Position numbers and translations under genes: made by a program
From: Butyricicoccus sp. OM04-18BH
GTDB taxonomy: Bacteria; Bacillota; Clostridia; Oscillospirales; Butyricicoccaceae
Assembly: GCF_003481705.1 (NCBI RefSeq)
Contig: NZ_QULN01000011.1
Span: 2,530 to 66,529 of the forward strand
Direction of reading: 5' to 3'
DNA: 64,000 bases
The notes under the pieces: generated by a model
Seen by the model: only the letters and a program-made list of their open reading frames with translations
The model's database searches: none
Told to the model about the DNA's origin: nothing
Part shown: piece by piece, positions 16,951 to 24,524 of the stretch
Layout of the letters: every line of letters starts with the position of its first letter
Position numbering within the stretch: the stretch's first letter is position 1

Positions 16951-17530
16951 AAGGTGTGTCTCCGTCAATGATGCCCTGCGCGATGTCGCGCTTGGGGCAG
17001 CGGCGGTTCATGGCCTGCTGTTCTATGTAGCTGTGCGCCTCCGGCTCGGACATTCCGCAGCACTCGATGAGCAGGCATTTCGCCCGGTCGACGAGGCGGA
17101 TATCCTCGATGCGCTTCTGGAGGCGGCGGTTTTCGTTTTGCAGTCCGCTCAGACGGCTGCGCGCGGCGCGTGTCATGCGAAGCGCCTGCATGAACAGCAC
17201 GCGCGAGAGCGGCTTGGGTACGACGAATACGCCGTCGTCCTCCACCTTTTCCGCAACGCTGTCCGCGATCTCCGCCTTCGCGAGCAGGATAACGCCTGCG
17301 GTGGTCTCGCCTGCGGCGAGCTGCGCCAGCTCGTGACCGAATTCGTCGGGCAGCGGCGTGTTGACCAGTACAAGGTCAAATTCGCCGTCCACGAGTGCGC
17401 GGCGCGCTTCGCTGCCGGCCATCGCACGGCACAGCTGCGACTGCACACCGCAGGAGGACAGGAACTGCGCGAGCATCGCATGTGTTTTTTCGGTCGAGGA
17501 AACGACAAGAATACGTTCCATGAAACGCAT
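16949..17530 (-). CDS. ANTAR-domain RNA-binding regulator with a degenerate receiver domain
   Basis: 193 residues. The C-terminal part (about 122-185) is an ANTAR domain: LQNENRRLQKRIEDIRLVDR, then AKCLLIECCGMSEPEAHSYI and RDIAQGII, the three-helix RNA-binding module used for antitermination. The N-terminal part is receiver-like but the acidic pair is SS (ILVVSSTEKT) and the phospho-acceptor Asp is Asn (LVLVNTPLPDEFG); only the PKP lysine remains. So it is unlikely to be phosphorylated. It is the last gene of the glutamate synthase-glnA run. ANTAR regulators of glnA and glt genes are known in solventogenic clostridia (NitR). Candidate RNA targets lie at 24158, 24427 and 26645. Confidence 0.88.
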   Translation of the reverse strand: MRFMERILVVSSTEKTHAMLAQFLSSCGVQSQLCRAMAGSEARRALVDGEFDLVLVNTPLPDEFGHELAQLAAGETTAGVILLAKAEIADSVAEKVEDDGVFVVPKPLSRVLFMQALRMTRAARSRLSGLQNENRRLQKRIEDIRLVDRAKCLLIECCGMSEPEAHSYIEQQAMNRRCPKRDIAQGIIDGDTP

Positions 17531-17550
17531 TTCCCCTCCTTTCGATGGTG

Positions 17551-18870
17551 TCAGTAGCGTTCGAAGTAAAGCTGACGCTCGGCAGCAGTGCGGTCGTCGG
17601 CCAGCGCGATGCGGTCATGCTCGGCCTGCTTGGCGGCGAAAAAGGCTGCGCGCATCTTTTCGGGCAGATATTTTGCGATAAAGTCGCTGTTCTGTGCGGT
17701 GCGGATGGCCTCGCACAGCGACTCGGGCAGCGCATCATATCTGGCGCGGACCGCCTCGCTCGAGGTGAACAGGTTTTCCTCGCACGCAGGCGCAAGCTCG
17801 AGCCTGTCCTCGATGCCGTCCAGACCTGCGTGGATGAGCAGGGCGAATACGATGTAGGGATTGATGCAGCCGTCGAACGAGCGCAGCTTGAAGCGGTTGG
17901 GCTTGCCGCCGGTCGCGAGCGGGACGGTGATGAGCGGCGCGCGGTTCTGGTGTGACCAGGTGATATACTTGGGCGCTTCGAACTCGCCGAGACGCTGGAA
18001 GGAATTGGTGAGCGGATTGCCGAAGATGGTCATTTCAGCGGCGCGGCGCAGCACGCCAGCAACGAACTGACGGCCCTCCTCGGACTCCTCGATGGACGGA
18101 TGAAACAGGTTCTGGCCGTTTTTGGTGATCGAGACCGCGAGATGCAGGCCGCTGCCCGGGGTGTTCTGGAGCGGCTTGGGCAGGAAGGACGCATACAGGC
18201 CGCTCGAGGAGGCCATGGACTTGACGACCCACTTGAAGGTCACGAAATTGTCCGCGGCCTCGAGCGCCTCCGCGGCGCGGAAATCGACCTCGTTCTGGCC
18301 GGGGCCCTGCTCATGATGCGAGGACTCCGGCTGAATGTTCATCTCCTCGAGCGTCAGGCAGATCTGACGGCGCACGTTTTCCGCCTTGTCGAGCGGCGCG
18401 ACGTCGAAATATTCGCCGTGGTCGTGGGGGATGGTGGTCGGGTGGCCGTTCTCGTCGAGCTCGAACAGGTAGAACTCGCTCGCGGTGCACATGGTCAGCG
18501 AGTAGCCGGCCTTGCGCGCGCGGCGGCTCGCCTGCCGCAGCAGATAGCGGCCGTCGCCCTCGAACGGCGTGCCGTCCGGGTAGCGGATGTCGCAGTAAAA
18601 GCGAACGACGCGGCCCTGTGCCGGGCGCCACGGCAGCACGGAAAGCGTGGCCGGGTCGGGGAACAGCAGCAGGTCGGATGCGTCAACGTTGAGGAAGCCG
18701 CGCAGAGCGGACGCGTTGAAATGAATGCCGTATTCAAAGGCGCGCGTCAGCTCGGTCGGCTGGATGGCAATATTCTTCTGGTTTCCGAAAATGTCGCAGA
18801 ACGCCAGACGGATGAATTTTACGTCGTTTTCCTGAATAAACTGTACGACTTCGCTCATGGTGGTATCCAT
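17551..18870 (-). CDS. glnA: Glutamine synthetase, type I family
   Basis: 439 residues, normal GSI length. It has the beta-grasp N-terminus (FIRLAFCDIFGNQKNIAI), PESSHHEQGPGQNEVDF with active-site glutamates, NTPGSGLHLAVSI (metal-binding His; the usual MHCH reads LHLA), FEAPKYITWSHQNRAPLI, and RSFDGCINPYIVFALL. It makes glutamine from glutamate, ammonia and ATP. GGAGG lies 8 nt before the ATG. A terminator separates it from the upstream gltB3 gene. A second, unrelated GSIII (glnN) is encoded at 24525. Confidence 0.88.
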   Translation of the reverse strand: MDTTMSEVVQFIQENDVKFIRLAFCDIFGNQKNIAIQPTELTRAFEYGIHFNASALRGFLNVDASDLLLFPDPATLSVLPWRPAQGRVVRFYCDIRYPDGTPFEGDGRYLLRQASRRARKAGYSLTMCTASEFYLFELDENGHPTTIPHDHGEYFDVAPLDKAENVRRQICLTLEEMNIQPESSHHEQGPGQNEVDFRAAEALEAADNFVTFKWVVKSMASSSGLYASFLPKPLQNTPGSGLHLAVSITKNGQNLFHPSIEESEEGRQFVAGVLRRAAEMTIFGNPLTNSFQRLGEFEAPKYITWSHQNRAPLITVPLATGGKPNRFKLRSFDGCINPYIVFALLIHAGLDGIEDRLELAPACEENLFTSSEAVRARYDALPESLCEAIRTAQNSDFIAKYLPEKMRAAFFAAKQAEHDRIALADDRTAAERQLYFERY

Positions 18871-18904
18871 ACGGAGAGCCTCCTTTTCTTTTATCCGGAC
18901 AGGC

Positions 18905-18936
18905 GAAAAAGCTCCGACTGCAAAGGGGAGCTTTTC
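18905..18936 (-). terminator. Terminator-like hairpin between gltB3 and glnA
   Basis: On the minus strand GAAAAGCTCC pairs with GGAGCTTTTTC, ending in T5. It lies inside the long minus-strand run, so it is either a true end with a separate glnA promoter or a partial terminator that lowers glnA expression. I see no A1/G4 hexaloop hairpin overlapping it. Confidence 0.75.
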
Positions 18937-18957
18937 CGTACCGGTCTGAGTATGGTC

Positions 18958-19692
18958 TTACGCCTCGAAGGTGTAAAGCTGCTTGTAGCCTGCCGCCGGG
19001 TTCGGTGTCAGGACGAAATACTTCTGCTCCAGCAGGTCGGCAGCATTTGCACCGAAATGACGGGCGTATTCCTTGATATAAGGCGCGATGTGCGTCATGT
19101 CCGCCTCAGTCGCCTCGTTTACGAGGACCTGAGGGGGAAGGCCGGTCGGCGCTTTATCACATCTTAGCACAATTTTGCCGCCGTGCATACCCGTTCCGCA
19201 GAAATTGTTGACCGGATACGCGCCGTTCTGACCGATGCCGAGCACGAGGATAAGGCCGCCCGCCTGATATTCGCCGAGGAAGGAGCCGGCCTTGCCGCCG
19301 ATGACGACGACGGGGAAGTGCTCCTGATAGGCCTTCATGTGGATGCCGCCGCGGTAGCCGCAGTCGCCCTCGATGAAGATGCGGCCGCCGCGCATGCCGT
19401 AGCCGCAGGCGTCGCCGACGTTGCCGTGGATGATGATGTCGCCCTCGTTCATCGTGTCGCCGACCGCCTCCTGCGCGTTGCCGAACACCTCGAGCGTCGA
19501 GCCGTTGAGGTACTGGCCGAGGCCGTTGCCCGGGGTGCCGTGTACCGTGATATTTTTGCCCGAGGAGCCGCAGCCGATGTAGCGCTGGCCGATCACGTTT
19601 TCGATCGTGATGCTGTCGTCCTTTTCCGCTGCCTCGCGGACCTTTTCATTTACCTGCTTGTAATAGGTAAGACCTGCCTGAATTGTCGTCAT
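18958..19692 (-). CDS. Glutamate synthase GXGXG-domain subunit
   Basis: 244 residues. It has repeated glycine-rich turns of a right-handed beta-helix: GQRYIGCGSSGKNITVHG, GDIIIHGNVGDACGYGM, GGIHMKAYQEHFPVVVIGG. This is the C-terminal GXGXG domain of GltB as a separate protein, as in archaeal-type and clostridial split glutamate synthases. It holds the other subunits' active sites in relation to each other. Its start overlaps the stop of the upstream oxidoreductase. Confidence 0.9.
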   Translation of the reverse strand: MTTIQAGLTYYKQVNEKVREAAEKDDSITIENVIGQRYIGCGSSGKNITVHGTPGNGLGQYLNGSTLEVFGNAQEAVGDTMNEGDIIIHGNVGDACGYGMRGGRIFIEGDCGYRGGIHMKAYQEHFPVVVIGGKAGSFLGEYQAGGLILVLGIGQNGAYPVNNFCGTGMHGGKIVLRCDKAPTGLPPQVLVNEATEADMTHIAPYIKEYARHFGANAADLLEQKYFVLTPNPAAGYKQLYTFEA

Positions 19693-20930
19693 CAGTGTGC
19701 GCCTCCTAACTTCTTTGCGCGTTCTGCGTGCGAAAATGCCATGAGCTGCGGCTTTTCGCGAATCAGCTCAAAGTCGATGGTGTCGAGCGGGGTCTGCTCG
19801 CGGATGAGCGAGGTGTAAATGCCTGCGCGATCGACGTCGCCGATCAGAATGAAGCCGACGAGCCGGTTGCCGCGCGTCACGAGCAGCTTGTAGTGCTCGT
19901 CGTCCTGCTCGAGATAGGCCTCGCCGTCATAGGAGCCGGCGGTGATCATGTGCAGACCCATGAAGCCCGAAGCGTTCATCGGGATGGCCTTGGTGAACGA
20001 GCAGATATGGTCTGCCATATTTTTGCCTGCGGTCTCGCCCTGCATATAGGCGTTCGGCAGGATGGCGAGGATGCGGTCTACGCCGGCCGCGATGTCGTGG
20101 GAGACCGTGCAGTCGCCTGCGGCATAGATGTTCGGCACGCAGGTGGCGGAGTGCTCGTCGATGAGGATGCCGCGGTTGACCTCGCAGCCTGCCTCGGCGG
20201 CAAGCTCGGTGTTCGGACGGACGCCGACCGCTACGACCAGAATATCGAAGTCGATTTCGCCGCCGCTCTTGAGGTGCGCCTTGTTCGGCTCGAACTGCGC
20301 CACCGAGTCGCCGAGCAGGAACTTTACGCCCTTGCTCTCGATGTGCTTCTGAATGATGGCCGCCGGGATCTCGGTCAGGACGTTCGGCAGGATGCGCGGC
20401 GCGAGGTCGATGACGGTCAGCTCGGAAACGCGCTGATAGATGCCCTCGGCGCACTTCAGGCCGATGAGGCCCGCGCCGACGATGAGCACACGCTTGTCGT
20501 TCGTCTCGCCGAGCATTTCGTTCAGATGCTTCGCGTCGTCGAGCGTCATGAAGCTCGTTTTGTTCTCGACCGTGTCCAGCCCCTCCATCGGGGGAACGAA
20601 CGGGCGCGAGCCGGTGCAGATGCACAGTCTGTCATAGGGGACGGACTCGCCGCTTTCGAGCGAGACGGTCTGCTTTTTCGGGTCAATGTGCTGCACCGTC
20701 TTGCCGAGCATGGTGGTGACGTGGTTCTTCTCGTAGAAGTTCTCCGGGCGGTACCGGAGCATTTTCTCCTCGGTGGTCTTGCCGAGCAGCATATAGGAGA
20801 TCAGCGGACGGCCGTAAACGTGATACGGTTCGGTGGAGATGACCGTGATGGGGCCGACCTTGTCTGCGGAGCGGATGCCCTCGATGGCGCCGACCGCTGC
20901 GGTGCCGTTGCCGATGATTACGTATTTCAT
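19692..20930 (-). CDS. FAD-dependent NAD(P)H oxidoreductase of the glutamate synthase complex
   Basis: 412 residues. The N-terminal dinucleotide fold starts YVIIGNGTAAVGAIEGIR; a second is VLIVGAGLIGLKCAEG (about 146-160); the FAD-binding end is NIYAAGDC. It is of the nitrite reductase large subunit/rubredoxin reductase type. It probably supplies NAD(P)H electrons through the ferredoxin encoded next to it. The start is the ATG at 20930 after GAGGTG, not the longer in-frame reading to 21101, which overlaps the ferredoxin gene in another frame. Confidence 0.88.
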   Translation of the reverse strand: MKYVIIGNGTAAVGAIEGIRSADKVGPITVISTEPYHVYGRPLISYMLLGKTTEEKMLRYRPENFYEKNHVTTMLGKTVQHIDPKKQTVSLESGESVPYDRLCICTGSRPFVPPMEGLDTVENKTSFMTLDDAKHLNEMLGETNDKRVLIVGAGLIGLKCAEGIYQRVSELTVIDLAPRILPNVLTEIPAAIIQKHIESKGVKFLLGDSVAQFEPNKAHLKSGGEIDFDILVVAVGVRPNTELAAEAGCEVNRGILIDEHSATCVPNIYAAGDCTVSHDIAAGVDRILAILPNAYMQGETAGKNMADHICSFTKAIPMNASGFMGLHMITAGSYDGEAYLEQDDEHYKLLVTRGNRLVGFILIGDVDRAGIYTSLIREQTPLDTIDFELIREKPQLMAFSHAERAKKLGGAH

Positions 20931-20935
20931 TCTGC

Positions 20936-21364
20936 TCACCTCTCCTCGTAAACGATCGCCTTGTTCGGACAGCCCTGTACGCACATCGGCTGGCCGAACG
21001 CATTCTTCGCGCACAGCTCGCATTTCTGGATCGCGCCCTCGCTGGACGTGGAAAGCGCGCCGTAGGGGCAGGACAGAATGCAGGTGTAGCAGCCGACGCA
21101 CTTACCGGAGTCGATCTGCACCGCGCCGTCCACGATGGTCAGCGCACCCGAGATGCAGCCCTTGACGCACAGCGGGTCGGTGCAGTGGCGGCAGGATACT
21201 GCGAAGGAGATGTTGTTGCGCTCCTCGATGCGGATGCGGGGCGCGATCTTGTGATCCTTGAGCGCCTTGACCATGGAGGACTTGCCCGAGTTTGCGAACG
21301 CACAGTAGTATTCGCAGAGATGGCAGCCAAGACACCATTTTTCGTTGACATATACTCGTTTCAT
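20936..21364 (-). CDS. 4Fe-4S ferredoxin subunit (four-cluster type)
   Basis: 142 residues with cysteine groups WCLGCHLCEYYC, SCRHCTDPLCVKGC, KCVGCYTCILSC and KCELCAKNAFGQPMC, the arrangement of HycB/DmsB-type electron carriers with up to four [4Fe-4S] clusters. It lies five bases upstream of the oxidoreductase gene and likely links it to the FMN subunit. Confidence 0.9.
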   Translation of the reverse strand: MKRVYVNEKWCLGCHLCEYYCAFANSGKSSMVKALKDHKIAPRIRIEERNNISFAVSCRHCTDPLCVKGCISGALTIVDGAVQIDSGKCVGCYTCILSCPYGALSTSSEGAIQKCELCAKNAFGQPMCVQGCPNKAIVYEER

Positions 21365-21412
21365 CTATGTAAGACCCTTTCTTGTCCAAGACAGGTATAG
21401 TTTCAGACGAAG

Positions 21413-22918
21413 TCATTCGCCTGCGTGCTTGATGCCGAGGATGTTCAGCTCGCGGTCGTTCAGACCGATGCCGCGAAGCATCAGACGGTTGCCGCGCAGG
21501 GCCTCGATGGAGTTGATGCCCATGCCGCCCATCATTTCCTTCAGCTCGTGATCCCACGCGGTGACGAGGTTGATCAGGCGCTGCGAGCCGATATCCGGGT
21601 TGAGGCGCTTGACCAGATCGGGACGCTGGGTCGCGATGCCCCAGTTGCACTTGCCGGTCTGGCAGGTGCGGCACAGGTGGCAGCCCATGGCGAGCAGAGC
21701 GCTGGTCGCGATGTAGCAGGCGTCCGCGCCGAGTGCGATGGCCTTCAGCAGATCTGCGGAGTTGCGGATGGAACCGCCGACAACGACCGAAACCTGATCG
21801 CGGATGCCCTCGTCGCGCAGACGCTGGTCGACAGCGGCGAGCGCAAGCTCGATCGGAATGCCGACGTTGTCGCGGATACGGGTCGGAGCCGCGCCGGTAC
21901 CGCCGCGGTAGCCGTCGATGCAGATGACGTCCGCGCCCGAGCGGGCAACACCCGAAGCGATCGCCGCTACATTATGTACGGCTGCGATCTTGACCATGAC
22001 CGGCTTTTTGTATTCGGTCGCTTCCTTGAGCGAGAATACGAGCTGGCGCAGGTCCTCGATGGAGTAGATATCGTGGTGGGGAGCCGGGGAGATGGCGTCC
22101 GTGCCCTCCGGGATCATACGGGTCTTGGAGATGTCCGGGCCGACCTTGAGGCCGGGCAGATGGCCGCCGATGCCGGGCTTTGCGCCCTGGCCCATCTTGA
22201 TCTCGATGGCGGCGCCGGCTTCGAGGTAATCCTTGTGTACGCCGAAGCGGCCGGATGCGACCTGAACGATGGTGTGGGGGCCGTACTGATAGAAGTCCTT
22301 GTGCAGGCCGCCCTCACCGGTATTATAATAGGTACCGAGCGCGCAGGCTGCACGGGCGAGGGAAGCGTGGGCGTTGTAGGAGATCGAGCCGTAGCTCATC
22401 GCGGAGAACATGATCGGCACGTTCAGCTCGAGCTGCGGCGTCATGTTCGGGACGAGGTTGCCGTCCTTGTCGCGCTCGATCTTGCCCGGCTTCTTGCCGA
22501 GGAAGGTCTTGGTCTCCATCGGCTCGCGCAGCGGATCGATGGACGGGTTGGTGACCTGCGAAGCGTTGATGAGGATCTTGTCCCAGTAGATCGGGTACGG
22601 CTCCGGGTTGCCCATCGAGGAGAGCAGCACGCCGCCCGAGCCTGCTTGGCGGTAGACCTCGGAGATGGCCTTGCCGGTCCAGTTTGCGTTCTCCTTAAAG
22701 GTATGGTCGGTCTTTACGACCTTGAGCGCACGGGTCGGGCAGAGCGATACGCAGCGGTGGCAGGCGACGCACTTGGACTCGTCGACCTGCATCTTCTGAA
22801 ATTCCGGGTCGTAAAAATGTACTTCGTTGGCGCACTGACGCTCGCAGGCGCGGCAGCAGATGCAGCGGTCGTAATTGCGGACGACCTCATACTGCGGATA
22901 TAAGAAATCAATAGCCAT
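21413..22918 (-). CDS. Glutamate synthase FMN-binding synthase subunit with N-terminal ferredoxin domain
   Basis: 501 residues. Residues 15-65 carry two [4Fe-4S] motifs (CICCRACERQC and KCVACHRCVSLC). The synthase barrel follows with GQGAKPGIGGHLPG, SPAPHHDIYSIEDL, GYRGGTGAAPTRIRD and the [3Fe-4S] region GCHLCRTCQTGKCNWG. It makes glutamate from 2-oxoglutarate and the ammonia released by the glutaminase subunit. Its ATG overlaps the glutaminase stop by one base. Confidence 0.93.
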   Translation of the reverse strand: MAIDFLYPQYEVVRNYDRCICCRACERQCANEVHFYDPEFQKMQVDESKCVACHRCVSLCPTRALKVVKTDHTFKENANWTGKAISEVYRQAGSGGVLLSSMGNPEPYPIYWDKILINASQVTNPSIDPLREPMETKTFLGKKPGKIERDKDGNLVPNMTPQLELNVPIMFSAMSYGSISYNAHASLARAACALGTYYNTGEGGLHKDFYQYGPHTIVQVASGRFGVHKDYLEAGAAIEIKMGQGAKPGIGGHLPGLKVGPDISKTRMIPEGTDAISPAPHHDIYSIEDLRQLVFSLKEATEYKKPVMVKIAAVHNVAAIASGVARSGADVICIDGYRGGTGAAPTRIRDNVGIPIELALAAVDQRLRDEGIRDQVSVVVGGSIRNSADLLKAIALGADACYIATSALLAMGCHLCRTCQTGKCNWGIATQRPDLVKRLNPDIGSQRLINLVTAWDHELKEMMGGMGINSIEALRGNRLMLRGIGLNDRELNILGIKHAGE

Positions 22919-24015
22919 TACTTGTTCCCTCCGTGATTCAGGTTGACAATGACAGCCTCGCCGCCGCGGGGCGCCCAGATCTTATCCAGCTCGGGGGCAA
23001 TGACGCGGATCGCGCATTCCTCGGAAGCGATGTACACGGTTTCGTCCTTCTCGCCGACGACCATGCTGCGCAGCTTGAGACGGTCGTTCAGCGCCATCAG
23101 GCCGCCGGTGTAGCCGACGAGGATGGAGAACGGGCCGGTGACCATGAGAGACGCGAAGGCGTTGCGCAGATAGGTCAGACGCTCGCGCTCACGCGGCTCC
23201 TGCTTTTCGATGGTGGACCAGAAGGGGGCTGCGATGACGTTGGAGATCTCGGGATAGGTAAGACCGAGCTTGCGGCCGAGATAATCGATGATATAGGTGA
23301 TGACCTCGGTGTCGGTCAGAAGGTCGCAGGAATAGCCGAACATCTCGATGAAGCGGCGGTTTGCGTCGTAGGACGAGATCTCGCCGTTGTGGACGACCGT
23401 GGTATCGAGCAGTGCGAACGGATGCGCGCCGCCCCACCAGCCCGGGGTGTTGGTCGGGTAGCGGCCGTGGCAGGTCCACGAGTACGCCTCATAGTTTTCG
23501 AGCATATAGTATTCGCCGACGTCCTCGGGGAAGCCGTTGGCCTTGAATACGCCCATGTTCTTGCCGGAGGAGAAGATGTACGCGCCGTCGAGCGTGTGGT
23601 TGATGCGGATGACGAAGCGTGCGGTGAACTCGCGCTCGTCGAGCTGGCTTGCGGCGAGCTTGGTCGGCAGCGGGGTGACGAAATAACGCCAGATCATCGG
23701 CTCATCCGTGATGCGCGGATGCTGACGGGTCGGGATCTTGGACAGGTTTACGATGTCGAAATGCTTCTCGATCTCGCGCTCGCACTCGTCCTTTGCCGCC
23801 TGCGTGTCGAAAAATACATGAAACGCATAGTAGTCGGCGTATTCCGGATAGATGCCGTAGCCTGCGAAGCCGCCGCCCAGGCCGTTGGAACGATCGTGCA
23901 TGGTGCGGATGGAGTCGATGATGCGGGTGCCGTTCTCGCGTGCGCCGTCCTTATGGAAGATGCCGGAGATCGCGCAGCCGGCGGGGATGCGGACTTGCCC
24001 TTCTTTTTGTAACAT
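22918..24015 (-). CDS. Glutamate synthase class II glutamine amidotransferase subunit
   Basis: 365 residues. The candidate N-terminal nucleophile is in PAGCAISGIF (Cys14), so about 13 residues would have to be removed, or the start differs. Other Ntn-hydrolase marks are GRYPTNTPG (about 182), VVHNGEISSYDANRRF and LTDTEVITYIIDYL. It releases ammonia from glutamine for the FMN subunit. It is the first gene of the operon, preceded by the promoter and conditional terminator at 24158-24266. The ribosome binding site is GGAGGAAGC. Confidence 0.88.
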   Translation of the reverse strand: MLQKEGQVRIPAGCAISGIFHKDGARENGTRIIDSIRTMHDRSNGLGGGFAGYGIYPEYADYYAFHVFFDTQAAKDECEREIEKHFDIVNLSKIPTRQHPRITDEPMIWRYFVTPLPTKLAASQLDEREFTARFVIRINHTLDGAYIFSSGKNMGVFKANGFPEDVGEYYMLENYEAYSWTCHGRYPTNTPGWWGGAHPFALLDTTVVHNGEISSYDANRRFIEMFGYSCDLLTDTEVITYIIDYLGRKLGLTYPEISNVIAAPFWSTIEKQEPRERERLTYLRNAFASLMVTGPFSILVGYTGGLMALNDRLKLRSMVVGEKDETVYIASEECAIRVIAPELDKIWAPRGGEAVIVNLNHGGNK

Positions 24016-24157
24016 GGTGCTTCCTCCTTGTTTATGCGTATGTCTGCCCTTTCTCGGAAACGATCCGGCGCGTTTCGCCCGGTGGGGATCGTATCGAAAA
24101 GGGGACTGCCGTCAGTCAAGTTTATTTATGCTTGTATTTGCCGGTGAATACTTAACA

Positions 24158-24231
24158 AAATAAAAAGGTGCTCGCCGCAGCTGAGGATCGGAATGCCCAA
24201 ATCCTCAGTTATGGCGAACACCTTTGTTCGC
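24158..24231 (-). promoter_or_regulatory. ANTAR-type hairpin overlapping an intrinsic terminator, glutamate synthase leader
   Basis: On the minus-strand RNA, GCGAAC (24231-24226), loop AAAGGU (24225-24220), GUUCGC (24219-24214). The loop has A at position 1 and G at 4. The loop plus 3' arm (AAAGGUGUUCGCC) also pairs with GGCGAGCACCUUU (+ strand 24164-24176). That forms a long terminator with an inner CUGAGGAU/AUCCUCAG helix, and UUUUUAUUUU follows. The two folds exclude each other. The RNA starts at about 24232, so the hairpin is at the very 5' end. Confidence 0.7.
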
Positions 24232-24238
24232 TTTATAT

Positions 24239-24266
24239 TTTATAGCAGCGCGCCCGGCTTCGTCAA
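24239..24266 (-). promoter_or_regulatory. Promoter of the glutamate synthase operon
   Basis: Minus strand TTGACG (24266-24261), 16-nt spacer, TATAAA (24244-24239). It directly precedes the conditional terminator. The spacer 24016-24524 holds this leader, the divergent glnN leader and an AT-rich stretch (24270-24380) with no gene. Confidence 0.8.
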
Positions 24267-24386
24267 GCGGAAAGCGCATAAAAAACACATTTTTCACAAC
24301 TTGCATAAAAACACAGCGGCGTCATAGGATAATTTAAGTATGTCGCACTAAATCTTCAAAAAACGAAAAAAGCATCCCCATTTCTC

Positions 24387-24415
24387 TTGACAAAGCAAGG
24401 CGGGACGGCTATAAT
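24387..24415 (+). promoter_or_regulatory. Consensus sigma-A promoter of glnN
   Basis: TTGACA (24387-24392), 17 nt, TATAAT (24410-24415): a full consensus promoter. Such strength fits control after initiation by the terminator that follows. Confidence 0.92.
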
Positions 24416-24426
24416 GCAAAGTGTAA

Positions 24427-24475
24427 ACAGCAAAGGCGCTGTGGGCACGAAGTCCGCAGCGCCTGTTTTGTTTTA
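24427..24475 (+). promoter_or_regulatory. ANTAR-type hairpin overlapping an intrinsic terminator, glnN leader
   Basis: ACAGC (24427-24431), loop AAAGGC (24432-24437), GCUGU (24438-24442): A1 and G4 of the loop match the ANTAR consensus. GGCGCUG (24435-24441), made of loop and 3' arm, pairs instead with CAGCGCC (24457-24463) to form a terminator followed by UGUUUUGUUUU. The transcript starts at about 24422, so there is no room for a first hairpin upstream. A 50-nt leader and GGAG (24511) follow before the ATG. Confidence 0.75.
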
Positions 24476-24524
24476 TTCAGTTTGTTTGCTATTAAAATTA
24501 ACATATGTAAGGAGCGAACCATTC

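Noticed and set aside
19692..21101. Longer form of the FAD oxidoreductase starting at 21101
   Set aside because: The additional 57 residues are arginine-rich shadow sequence inside the ferredoxin gene; MKYVIIGNG at 20930 has a ribosome binding site and is the usual start of the dinucleotide fold.
24387..24524. N-terminal extension of GSIII from a TTG at 24387
   Set aside because: The TTG is the -35 hexamer of a consensus promoter, and the segment contains the -10 and a terminator; the ATG at 24525 has GGAG and gives the normal GSIII N-terminus.
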